Assembly: GCF_040115645.1 (NCBI RefSeq)
Contig: NC_089547.1
Location: 682,001 to 746,000 of the forward strand
DNA: 64,000 nt
DNA from: Euwallacea fornicatus
Lineage: Eukaryota > Arthropoda > Insecta > Coleoptera > Curculionidae
Reading direction: 5' to 3'
Position 1 is the stretch's first letter. The number at the start of each line of letters is the position of its first letter. Made by a program: the position numbers and the translations under genes. The notes below the pieces were generated by a model. The model searched no databases and was not told the origin of the DNA. It was given only the letters and a program-made list of their open reading frames with translations. Of this stretch, positions 1-11,303 are shown one piece after another.

Positions 1-94
1 CGCTGTTTTTTAAGTTTTTTTTTTTTAAGTTTTTTTTTTAACCTTCAACCACGATTTTAATTGTAATTTCATTTTAATATCGTTAACTGCTTTG

Positions 95-381
95 ATGAAA
101 CTATACAACCCAAAAATACGGCGTTTTCTCGACCGTTGGCCAGGTAAAGAGACTTTGGGTGTGTATAGATTTCTGCCTTTATTTTTCGTCTTGGGAGCAG
201 CTCTGGAGTTTTCCATGATCAATTGGAACGTGGGCGAAGTCAACTTTTGTATGTGCCCCCCATATTTTAAAACCAGCTACAATATTATTCTTTTCCAGAT
301 AAAACATTTAAGAAACGCGAAGCCTTGAATATCCTAGAGAAAAGGCAGCTGGAAGCCCAACGTATCAAGAGCAGTAGCTAA
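95..381 (+). CDS. sloth1: Complex III assembly micro-protein (SMIM4/UQCC5 family), ORF 1 of a dicistronic transcript
   Basis: Two coding exons, 95-248 and 299-381, joined over a 50-nt GT-AG intron, give a 78-residue protein. It starts MKLYNPKIRRFLDRWPGK, followed by a single hydrophobic membrane segment (YRFLPLFFVLGAALEF, about residues 24-40) and a basic/acidic helical C-terminus. The order basic N-terminus, PGK, YRFLPxFFVLG, charged tail matches vertebrate SMIM4 (UQCC5) and fly Sloth1, which is 79 residues. The family is a mitochondrial inner-membrane factor needed to assemble respiratory complex III. The ATG at 95 is the first in frame. Only 13 nt separate the stop codon from the ATG of the next ORF, which encodes the partner protein, so one mRNA probably carries both. 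Family identity is well supported by the sequence; function is taken from the family. Confidence 0.88.
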
Positions 382-394
382 TGAGTGTGAGGAG

Positions 395-556
395 ATGCCC
401 GCTGGTGTAAGCTGGAGCCAATACATCAAATTTACCACCTGTGCCCTCCTGTCCATGTTTGCAGGCGCTCAAGTGGTGCATGTCTTTTACAGACCTTTGG
501 ATGATTTGGAGGTTTACATAGATAAATTGAAAGATAAGACCATGAAGTCAGAATAG
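395..556 (+). CDS. sloth2: Complex III assembly micro-protein (C12orf73/Brawnin, UQCC6 family), ORF 2 of a dicistronic transcript
   Basis: A 53-residue ORF starting MPAGVSWSQYIKF, then a membrane segment (TTCALLSMFAGAQVV) followed by HVFYRPLDDLEVY. The MPAGV start, the AGAxVVHxxYRP motif and the single membrane span match Brawnin/UQCC6 and fly Sloth2. These are small inner-membrane proteins required for complex III biogenesis. It is too short to appear in a conventional ORF list. It lies 13 nt after the stop of sloth1 with no room for a promoter, so translation probably depends on leaky scanning or reinitiation. An out-of-frame ATG at 381-383 overlaps the sloth1 stop (TAATG) and opens a 9-codon ORF that runs across the sloth2 start. 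The nearest AATAAA downstream is at 1165-1170. Confidence 0.88.
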   Translation: MPAGVSWSQYIKFTTCALLSMFAGAQVVHVFYRPLDDLEVYIDKLKDKTMKSE

Positions 557-3066
557 TGTTTTAGGATGTTGTAGGGTAGATGTGTGAATATAGAGTGATT
601 TAGGATCCAGTTAAGACTTTCAATTTTCAAGATTTTGATCCAATAACAGACTTCTTAAAGATTTTTGTGTGTCTGTGTGGTGTTAACTTTGGTGTGAAGA
701 GTGTTTAATGTTTCCAGGTAATATGCAATGGGAACGCAACATTTAAGCTTTGAAAGATTTTTTTTCAGTGCAATTTTTTGAATAGGACAAGTCAAGTAGA
801 TGCTCACTGGCATATCGGGAAAAGTATTTTGACATTTGTCAGTTATTGCAAAAATTCCTGTCCAAATTTTCCTATTAAACACAGCAAAAGTGGAGAAGGC
901 ATGTTCAAACCTTATGTTTTGGACAATTATGAGGATGAGAATTCGTAAGAAAATATTTGTTTTAAATTGATTTGTTGACGAATGTGTGGATTTGGTAGTA
1001 CTAGATTGGGGATATAAATACCTAGATCTCATACATCTCACAAGCTTATTTTCTTCTCTTAGGCCCATTTATTCCATTAAGAATTAAGTTAGACCCCTCT
1101 AGATCTGTGTTTCATACAAAAAATTGGTTGATTTAAGTTTGGAATTCAACGTAAATAGTCAAAAAATAAAGCAGATAATTGAAGAAATTAAGCAAAAAAA
1201 TAGATTTGCTGTTGAAATGTTAGTCAAAGTCAACATTAATAAATAAATGGATAAAAAAGTTGCATATTTTTGAACAGAGTGGGTGTAGTATCACTTTCTG
1301 TGGGTGTATATGTGCGCCTATTTCATTAGTGACTTTTCATATTTACATTGCTTTGTATTGTATGCCTTAACAACAAAAAAAATTACAAGAATTATCTCAG
1401 GTCTTAAATATCAAGCATTATGTCAAAGTTTGATTAAATAGTTTAGATGAAATGGGAGTACTTGGGAAAGTGGTTTTACAGTCACTCTGTCCAAAAATAT
1501 GTAGATTTTTTTATCCAGGTGACGGCTATCACCATTAATTGCGTACGGAGCTATAGTTTGAGTCCAATAAACCAAGCAAAGTACTCTAGTGGGAAAACTA
1601 CTATCACTACAGAGGCAGGGACACCCCTGAAGCACAGGGGCTATGAGGACCACACCCACGGCTATAGAAAGGAATGTTGCCTCAACCCTCTTCCCCCCCC
1701 CAAACTTCGCGAACGTGAGGTAAGGAAGGCGACATACGGACTCGAGCAAGTCGCGTCATAAGACCCAAAATCATTCAGCATGGAGAGTCGTGAAGCGCTC
1801 TGATACCGTCAGGATCACCGATTTCCAAATTTGATCTCTGAATGTTTCTGGGTTTGGGGTTATTAGGAAGTTTTACCGTTTTATTTCCAGAGAAAAATAT
1901 TATCGACCATTTGGTCTTTGTACCACTAATTACGAAAAAAAAAAATTTCAACGATATCAATTTTTTCTCAATATTTTCGTATAAATCCAAATAAAATTTC
2001 GCATCAGCGTAGTCGAATCTTGGTTTACCATTGAGTTTAGCAGTGATTTAATTGACCTATCTTAAATCTCAAGTTAGGTGTTCATCAAATATATGATTGA
2101 TAAGCGTCTCTCTTGCTGCTAACTTGGTCGCATTGTGACGGGAGTATTAAAAAATCCTGGTCAGAGCGTTGTGAAAAGAGTTGAAAACACGACTTATGTG
2201 TCAAGGTTAATTCATACACTGAATATAAAATGTGTCAAAGTGACAGGTTGATTCAAAACCGAGCCTAACGACAACTTGCATGAAGTGAACAAAATTAGTT
2301 TCAGAGCACCCATGGCCTGGAAGTTGCTGATACACCTATTGCAATTATTTACTCAGTTAATTTAGCATTAGCTCGATTTGATCCAATCTTTCATTCATTT
2401 GACATTATCTAAATACAGGTCGACACGTAATGGGTTAACGCAGATATGATAACTTATGTAAATTCTTTTCAAGTGTCCCCAAGTAAACAGTTTAAGCTCT
2501 AATGTTTAGTTGCACAAACGAGCTTTTAACATTTTTTCCTCTTCAAGTTTTCTTGCAAGTTGAAAAACGGTTTACATAATAGGAAGCATGTTTCTGATTA
2601 AAATGAAGCATACGACCCTGCCGGCTCAGTCAAGCATTCCGCCTCAGACTTCAGATACAGGGTAAATATTTGTACAATACAGGGCGAGTGAGAATAAACA
2701 GGTTTATAGTGCAATCACATGTATCTTGTTTCAATGGGATTTTTATGGATGCGCAGTACTTGTGTGCTTAGCAGATAAACGCAGTGATAAGACGCGCCAC
2801 CAGAATATCGAATTCCATGTAGATTCCTGGTGAAGTGAATATGTGCAGTCCGTACGAAAGTGGTTTGTCATTGAAACCGCGCTTAAAAAATTTTACGTAA
2901 ATTTGCAATAATTAATAGTTCAGTCGACTGTTGGCCTTTATTCTGTCCGACTATTATGTTTTGTGTGCGTTTAAAAATTGTTTAAGTTGTGCCATGTTAG
3001 TGTTAGCCAATGGTGCTGAGATACCCACAGTGTAGTTCCCAATAAGGACTAAAAGCTATTATCACA
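557..3066. other. Gene-free stretch between sloth2 and the kinase
   Basis: Holds the probable 3' UTR of the dicistronic mRNA, with an AATAAA at 1165-1170, and the 5' region of the kinase gene. ORFs on both strands up to 137 residues lack coding-like composition or any family signature. No tandem repeat or recognisable transposase was seen. Confidence 0.5.
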
Positions 3067-6000
3067 ATGGGTTCTTATTTGTATCATGAAATTAACTTTG
3101 ATTGCGAACCGGATGATTTTCCTTCCACCGCAAACAGCAGGAAAAGCAGTGCTGCGCAATCGGCAGATAAACCCATCAGGTATAACATAATCAAAATGTT
3201 TAGTATAACACTAAAATGCGTAGTGTTGACGTTGTTCTTACTCATAGACCTTATGTGTCGCTTTAACGAGGTTATTTTTTTGTTTATTGACTGAATCAGC
3301 TTTTGATAAACTCTTTTCTAACATTTACGTTTGCCATTCAGTGACTCAAGATCAGGCCAAATTAAAACAATATCCAAGGTCTATCCGGACGCTTTAGCGA
3401 AGAAACCAAAGAGCTTTTACGAGTATGATGGCTTCAACCCAGCGTACGATGAAATCGACCACTACAGCCTCGTTAAAAAAATTGGCAGTGGTAAATACAG
3501 TATAGGTAAGAATCATTTAATAACTTGTATGGAAATTTGACTTGAATTTTGCAAACCAACGAAGTGCGGTATCGGGACATTGAACTAAGAATTTTTTATT
3601 CAATTTGGAGGCCAACATCTGTTAAAATATAAATACCGCTCAATAATGAGGAGCTAATGTGAATTTTTTAAAATTAAACTGGGATGTTATGGGTCGTCGA
3701 AATTGGATAGGATGTGAGGGCTTTCCAGAATTTCCTAGGAGATACAAAAAAGAGGTACTCTGTCAAACCTGAATTTTAGAAGAAAGTTTTAGGTGCAAGA
3801 CATATTCCTCTATCGGCTATAGTGTTCGTGCCACAAGGGGTTGTTGAAAAATGCCATTCATGTCAGCCCCTGTAACTCGGTAATCACACGGTAGTTCAAC
3901 AAACAATTGATACTTAATTTTTTAATACATTATTGCTTCTAAATCAGATATGATATATGAGTTAATTTTTCCGTTTTCGACATACAACCTAACTGCGTAG
4001 CTACATTTCTACACAGAGTGGTAACTTACGCAGGGACCTCCGAAAGAATAAAAGCTATCAAGTTGGTTAAGGGCCAAATTATTGATATGAATTAACTTCA
4101 GCGTGCAACCTGACCAATACCCAGGTCAAATTTTAACGTATCTGTGGAAATTCGCCTGCAGTTAAAATTGTCAGCACCTTAATAATTTCGCATTGAATTA
4201 AGAAAAAGTTACGCATTTTAAAGCACAATGAAAATCAACCTTGAAAGTAAATTTATCTGTCACGGCTTATGAAATATCCTGAAAAAAAAAGCGAAAACAT
4301 GACCATTAATAAACATTTATTACACGAAAACGAACAATCCAACATTTGATGAATCTTGGGTTACTGTAGAGTTCAATCCTCGGATTCTGGCCATATTGTG
4401 CAAACATAGAAATCCCAATCCCAGGAATATGTGAAAGAATCACAAGTGCGGGAAACGAAAATCCGATCGCAGCTAGGTGATTCCATTCTGGATGCGTTGC
4501 TGTTACTGAGAGAATTTTTACGTGCAGACATGCTCTTTAATTTTGTATGGCATTGTATAGGGCGAGAATTTACATTTACCTTAACCTTTGTTGTTGAAGA
4601 CTCAGAAAAATGCAGTTTTGAAAACGGAATCTTGCTTTACTCGCGACACTAATCCACACATTTTTAATAGTTTTTGAAGGGCTGCATGAGCCCGAGGGAG
4701 AACGGGTGGTACTCAAAATATTGAAACCAGTGAGAAAAAAGAAAATTAAAAGGGAGATAAAGATCCTAGAAGGTCTAAAAGGGGGAACAAACATTGTGCG
4801 GCTACTTGCCGTGGTAGCCATTTCGAGTATGGATCTGACCGCATTGGTGTTCGAACAACTGGTCAACAACGAGGACTTCAAAAATGTTTATTTAAAACTC
4901 TCGAATGAAGACACCCGCTACTATTTATATGAAATTTTACGTGCCTTAGACTATTGCCATTCCAATGGGATCATGCACAGGTAGCGATCGCTTCTACGCG
5001 GAATGCGTTTCTAAAAGAAACGAAACTTTCAGAGACCTGAAGCCTCATAATCTCATCGTAGACTTAGAAAACCGTAAGATAAGATTGATCGACTGGGGAC
5101 TTGCTGAGTTCTACCATCCCGGGCAGGAATATAACGTTAGAGTGGCCTCTAGGTACTTTAAGGGTCCGGAACTGCTGGTGGATTATGGCTATTATGACTA
5201 TTCACTGGATATGTGGAGTTTTGGCTGTGTGTTCGCCTCTATGCTATTCCGCAAGGATCCCTTCTTCCATGGCAATGATAACCAAGATCAACTTTTCCGA
5301 ATCGTGAAAATTTTAGGTAAGTTGAGAGCAATAGGTAAGGGTTGTTGGGAAATATAACCATTGTTGATAACCCTGTTGTTGAAAAGAAAGGGAGTAGTCA
5401 AATATGATAAAGTTCTTTTGGCATGGAATTTCACGGGATATATTCATTTTTCTCAAGGTTTCCATTTCTTTTGAATAACTCTTTTTAATACCTTGCAATA
5501 TTTATTCTATTACTAAGTATACTGGTTTCTATTGTTTGAAATGTTGAAAATTTGCAGAGTTTTTTTGAAATATTTCAATTCTTAGAGATAGAAGTTATTC
5601 TCTCTAGAATTAATATTTTTTAACTTCAAAATTGGAAGTCATTGCATGGCATACGTGAAGGTAATAATGCAAAATTGCTAGCGGTTTCCAGTGGCGTGGC
5701 CGAATATTGGACGATTATTTTTTCCAACCATTTGGGGCCTAATTTATCAGTTCATACTCGTAGAACTAGCTCTGTATAGAATGAGTGTTTTGCGCTTAAC
5801 AAGGTGTCGTGCGTGCTTTAAAAGCACGTTGGACGCTCACGAAATATGACTTCTTCCAGGGACGTCGGAGCTGATCAGCTACCTCAAAAAGTACAACATT
5901 CACTTGGACTCCAACTTACAACACTTGGTGAATCACCACACGCGCAAACCTTGGCAACGGTTCATCACCGCCGAGAACGAGTACCTGATAGACAACGATG

Positions 6001-6185
6001 CGTTAGATTTGCTAGAAAACTGTCTGCGCATCGATCACATGCAGAGGATCTCAGCCCCAGATGCGTTGAAGCATAATTATTTCGCCAAAGTGGAGAAGCA
6101 GAAGGTAGCAGAGTGCAGCACGCAGAGTGCTGCCACGGAAGAGGCTCAAGAGAGTTGCGACACAAGTGAAAATGAAAATCTTTAG
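3067..6185 (+). CDS. Casein kinase 2 catalytic subunit alpha, divergent paralog
   Basis: Five exons, 3067-3179, 3342-3505, 4671-4980, 5033-5316 and 5860-6185, join in phase to 398 residues. Ser/Thr kinase hallmarks are present in order: glycine loop GSGKYSIVFEG, VVLKILKPV with the ATP-binding Lys, the CK2-specific basic cluster KKKIKREIKILE, catalytic loop HRDLKPHN, DWG in place of DFG (a CK2 signature), and the near-invariant EFYHPGQEYNVRVASRYFKG activation segment. Unlike canonical CK2 alpha, the N-terminus is extended (MGSYLYHEINFDCEPDD, Ser-rich), GRGKYSE is GSGKYSI, the region after the beta-sheet lobe differs, and the C-lobe is clearly diverged (KYNIHLDSNLQHLVNHHTRK). This is therefore a second, faster-evolving CK2 alpha copy rather than the housekeeping one. 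Catalytic residues are intact. The last exon ends in an acidic, Ser/Thr/Glu-rich tail. ATTAAA at 6240-6245 may be its poly(A) signal. Confidence 0.9.
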
Positions 6186-9100
6186 AAATTGCTAGTAAAA
6201 TGTTTCTGACTATTTTTAGATTGTTTCGTTTAAAGGTTAATTAAAGTCTGAGTTGGTCGTTTAGTTTTTTTTTAATTTATTATAATTATTTTTTAATGGG
6301 GATACTTATAATACGTTTAGACTTTTTTCTTCTGAGGCAGTTTTCCAATTTTCATATATAGCCCCCTTAAATATTATTGATAATCATGTGTTTTGATGTT
6401 ACGCGGATAAACCGAAAAGCTGAACGACATTCCTGGTGCTATGTAAAAGCCTTTTTACCAAGCCCACTAAGCACATATTGTTAATGGTGATTTTAGAGCT
6501 GATGTGGTTTGCATTTGATTTAAACCTTTGCCTCATAAACTGTTTGTGATCTAGATGAAAGGTTTCATGCTCCTTGGCTTCGCAGACAAGCTACGTACCA
6601 ACCACCAGAATAATTGCAGCATAAATCTCCAGCGAGAAGCAGAGGACGTTGTGATGAATATCAATGCAACGAAGTCTCAAGATTAATAACATTCAATATA
6701 CGTAGGGTTAGATAAAAGTAATTTCAGCAAAAAGTAATTACCTTTTTCATTAGCCGCACCAGGAGGGATTGAAGGTGTTTCTGTCATTTGCAACCAGTGA
6801 AAAACGCTATTAAGTCCAAAACATCGACCTAAATTATAAATTATAACTATCTATTTATAAACACAATGTAATTTGAAAATTTGTTTTGTGCTCAGAGATA
6901 CAAGTACAGGTTTTAAAGAGCATAATTGAGTTTTTTAGAACGTAATACAGTTTTCATTCCTATAGCTAAAGATGAAAAGCATCTATTTACCTGACAAGAG
7001 TGGAAAGTGATGCTTTTCCAAAGAAAAGATAAACACATATCCGCATGCTTTAAGTACAACATTTTTTGTTAAAGCGCATGTCTGTTAACTGGCATGTGTC
7101 AGTGTCGAACCTTTTTATAGGTATTTGACCTTGAAGCACCGCCCACACACGTATGGTAGAATGTTATTGTCAGTTCAGAATTGCGGGCTGCAAAGCCACT
7201 TTACCTTACCCTCGTAGGGAAAAGACGTACATTTTAAACGCCAGGAGAGTACAAAGAAATTATTTGAAAAAAATTTGGAATGTGGGCATGACTCACCCCA
7301 AAAATGTTCATTAAGTTGGGATAACACTATCAGGTCATGGAATGACTTTTTTATGATATGCTTTCATGGTCAACAGCATTTTTTTCGAAAACTAATGTGT
7401 CTTTGATTTTAATTTGTATTGGTACGCAATCATTTAAAGTGCTCTCTATCCCACTTCTACTTTATATTGATTTTTTAATATCAAACGCCGTATCGATTAT
7501 AATAAAATTGAACAGCCAAAAGGAAATGTTGCAACTTCCTTTATTATCGATATGAGAGTTAAACGTATACATTTTGCGTTTATTTGAACATACAAACAAT
7601 AGTCTTCGAAATAAATTACATTAGAGCTAATAAATTGCAAAGATACGCAAAAAAATATTTAAACTTTATCCAAGAAGTGATTTGCTTGGATGCACATTTT
7701 GAATTATTGCTTGGCCGATTACCAACAGCGTTTTTGCAATAAAACATATAAGGTAAGTTGTGTGTGTGTCTCAAGAATATAAATGATTTTGAATATTAAT
7801 CGAAATTAATACCAAAAAAATTAAAGGGAAGCCCAAATGTTGCCGCAATAGCTATTTACATAACCAGTTGAGAAATCATAGTTTCTTGCGACAAGTAGGA
7901 CTTTACGGCGCAATGGACAAAAAAGAAAAATTGGGACCTAATTATTGATATGATGTTATCTTTAACGTCAAACTAACTTCTAAAGATACAGAACCAGATC
8001 AATACCATCGCAGTATTTCAACTTTTTTTTATGGAAGTTAACTTGTAGATAAGGCTAATAGGGCATTAATAATTTGACCCTTAGGCTCAAATAAAGACAC
8101 AAAGATGGGCATTGTCTCATAGCCTGGGAAATGATTACAATATTTCCAGAAAAAACAAACGAGACGAACGTATGTTTGAACAAAGCGACATTTCTTAACG
8201 CTGCACGTTTTTCATACAGTGTCATCATTTAAAAACTTCCCATCTCCAATATTTTTTTGCAGCAAAGGAAATAAGTTTTAACTAAAAAACACGCCAGTTT
8301 AGATATGGAGGGGGACGTTTAAGTCTGGTGTGCGTTGTACTTACGGCATTGTTGTATAGTTCCTATATAACTGTTGGAAGAAAAATGACTGTTACCAGAG
8401 AAGAAGGAAATTTGGACCAAACTTTGTGAGTTTTCTTCCAGTTTGGAGATATCAGAAGTCGGTTTAGTTGCGTAGTATTAGAATTAAGAGCTGATATTCG
8501 TGGACACGTTTACAAAGGCAATAATTAATAGATAAGATGTTTGATCGAAATTTCGAAATTACCGATGGCAATGAGGAAATATTGTAAGAGGTATTGCGAA
8601 ATATACCAGCATATATGCTATAATGGAGCGCAAATATGTATAATTTAGTGGTAAATTATCTGGTAAATATGTATATTTGTGTAGGTCTATTTAATTTTAT
8701 TGGCCTTAACAGTTGGCGTCTGCGGGATGCTTAGCGGCCCCCGTCTTTCAAAAATAGTTTATCAAGCCCATTTTCAGGAATGTTAAATATAAATGTGGGA
8801 TCCGCTTGTCAGATCGCTTAGCTGTACATAGCTTGTAAATATTCTGTAAGTTAGATTTAGAAAATGGGGCACGAGAGCGATTTGCCCTCAGGTTACGCCC
8901 GTGGTTCGCCCCCTGGATTTTTTCCACGATGGTTTGTTAGCGTGGGAAGTGAAACGCTGGTTCCTTTTGGCGAAGTCCTCGCCAAAGACTGAGTGCCAGA
9001 TGCGGACGTAACGGTTCCATGCGGAGAGCAGCCTCGATACCTTCAAGTATTCTCTACTCATGGTACGTCCATGGTTTACGACCATGGATGTCAATACCTA

Positions 9101-11303
9101 AGGGTTGGGAGAATGGTCTTTTTTGGTGGTGACTCGAGATTCAAGGGTCGTGCCCGCGCTTTGTAAGTTTGAATGATATATCCGTATCGTTAAGTTCACG
9201 CGACTATTATTTCAAAGTCCCTAAAGATTCCTAACTCAGCATAGGAGCTCTTTTAACCATCAACCCCTAGGCGAGAGAAAAACCTACATAAATAACAGTA
9301 TAATGTAATAAAAATATTGGTAGTAAGAAATAAATAGTTTATTCAGTACTCTTTTTGGTAACAGTACCGTAAACGGTTTTCGCTCCGATCGTTCTGATTT
9401 TTTAATATGTTATTCTAAAGGTCATTTTGAACAACTTTTCTAAAGGGACAAGGGCGCGCAAGTGCCTCTTTCATACTTTTTTTAGGTTGAACATTTTTCC
9501 AAATCCAACTGTCTTACGGGATCGTGGAGCGAATAGGGGTGCTGGGTGGGGTAAACTGCTTCACTATGGATATGTAATATTTTGTTGTTGCTTTAAAGAT
9601 CTGAAACGTTGTTGATAATTACCTCACTCAGCACTCCAATTCACTCCATGAATCCCGAAAGACACTTCACTTAATCGACTAAAATACTTACGTGGCCCCT
9701 GCGCAAGAAAGATCGACAAAAATTTAACAATTTTATTTTAATTGCAATCGCGATTGAAAAAAAATATAAATTCTGATCAAAATAAGTAAATGAAAAACAT
9801 ATTGCTTGATAAGAATTGAAACTAAATGAAATAAATTTCCTTTACTGAGGCGATCTGAACTAACCTGAGCTTACCTCACCTTACCTTATCTTACCTTACC
9901 TTACCACACCCAGCACCCCTATTCGCTCCACGATCCCGTAAGACAGTTGGATTTGGAAAAATGTTCAACCTAAAAAAAATGTGAAAGAAGCATTTGCGCG
10001 CCCTTGTCTCTTTAGAAAAGTTGTTCAAAATGACCTTTAGAATAACATATAAAAAAATCAGAACGATCGGTGCAAAAACCGTTTACGGTTTTGTACCTTC
10101 ATTTTTTGCAAAAATTCTGTAAGCCAGACTTAGCGTCTTCAACTAACAATCCGCCATTTCCCTGCTTTGTTATCATTCCAAGTGCACGTACAACTTACCA
10201 TTTTTTCTGTAACTTCTCTCAAAGCACACGACTATCTAAACCTCCTATTAGATACTTAACAGAAAAATTGTCTCATTTTTATATGTTAAAAATATACCTC
10301 TGCACTCTCAGTTAGATTCACTGTTACACAAGCCGAACTATGTATTTTGAAAACCTCCATGGCGTTATTTTACGGTAAAAAGTACTGATTTGCGACGGTC
10401 CTTGGTAGCATCGTTACTAATATATAGGGTGTTGAAGTTTCATTTAAATGAAATGTTGCAGACGCCAACAGCTCTATTTTACCACCGCAGCTAAGCGACG
10501 GCAATAATTAGATGAGAACGTGAAAGAGTAGTACGCAATAAGTATATATCTATAATTGTTATCCCATTATATTTGCTTTATTTACTGCTCTTGATTCTAT
10601 GTATTGAAGTTTATTACTGATGGCGGCAATGTATGGATGCCTTGAAAGGGGAGCTATCCTGTTGTCAATAAATTTCAAATGAAGCTGACTCGGCTGAATA
10701 TAAGTGAAAGAGCGTGGGCCCGGAAAATACACAAATACGCTTGCGCGATCATGGAGGAAGCAGTTATGAGCTACCATCGATTATTCTCATTTTGGTTCTA
10801 AGGGTTCAAATCACCAAATGCTCGACCACTAGATGCAAATAGATATATTTCATATGTATTACAGCAATAATGTATTTCAACGCTATTTTCTTTCGAATCG
10901 GCATTCCCTTGCCGGAGGCGCCAATGGCAAAGAAACTGCAGGCAAGGGCGCATTTTCCCAATAACCTTTAATAAATCCAATTAACGATTATCCCGATGTA
11001 CTGGGTGAAGTTTTTAGCGTCAAAAAAGGCATATTTTTCAACTCACCACCCCCTCCCCTTCTAACCCCTTCCTCGCCGGGAATTTTTCCTGCGGGCGAAG
11101 CGACTTAAATGGAATGAAAATGTCCGCTAATAAGTGTGTTAAATCTTATTAACGCCCTGTGACTAGGTTTCAAAAATAGCCTTCTGTCGCATAAAAAAAT
11201 CACCCGGTATAGTCTCTGAAATAAGCATTGACGGTCACTTGGCATACCGTATTTCTCTTGTCATCCCCTCAACCCCCAATCAAATTCAATCTCTTTGACA
11301 TCG
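6186..11303. other. Gene-free stretch with repeats
   Basis: No gene is supported. It contains a 741-bp foldback element (listed separately) and a short TTACC-rich simple repeat (about 9869-9905) inside it. The ORFs at 7358-7555, 8888-9094 and 10559-10980 have no recognisable features. Confidence 0.5.
9357..10097. repeat. Foldback element 1 (about 198-bp arms)
   Basis: The left arm (9357-9554) and right arm (9901-10097) are near-perfect reverse complements. Shared blocks include CGTAAACGG near the ends, GATCGTTCTGATTTTTT, TTGAACAACTTTTCTAAAG, CTGTCTTACGGGATCGTGG and AATAGGGGTGCTGGGTG. By eye the arms differ at roughly one position in fifteen. The spacer of about 350 bp has no ORF and ends in TTACC repeats. 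Its termini do not share the CAGGGTG end of the other foldbacks, so it is a different family. A transcript would form a long hairpin. Confidence 0.85.

Noticed and set aside
655..1749. Minus-strand ORFs of 137 and 108 codons
   Set aside because: No signal, domain, splice or composition evidence; AT-rich chance frames.
9869..9905. TTACC repeats resembling telomeric DNA
   Set aside because: The insect telomere unit is TTAGG; TTACC is neither that nor its complement, and the tract lies inside a foldback element.
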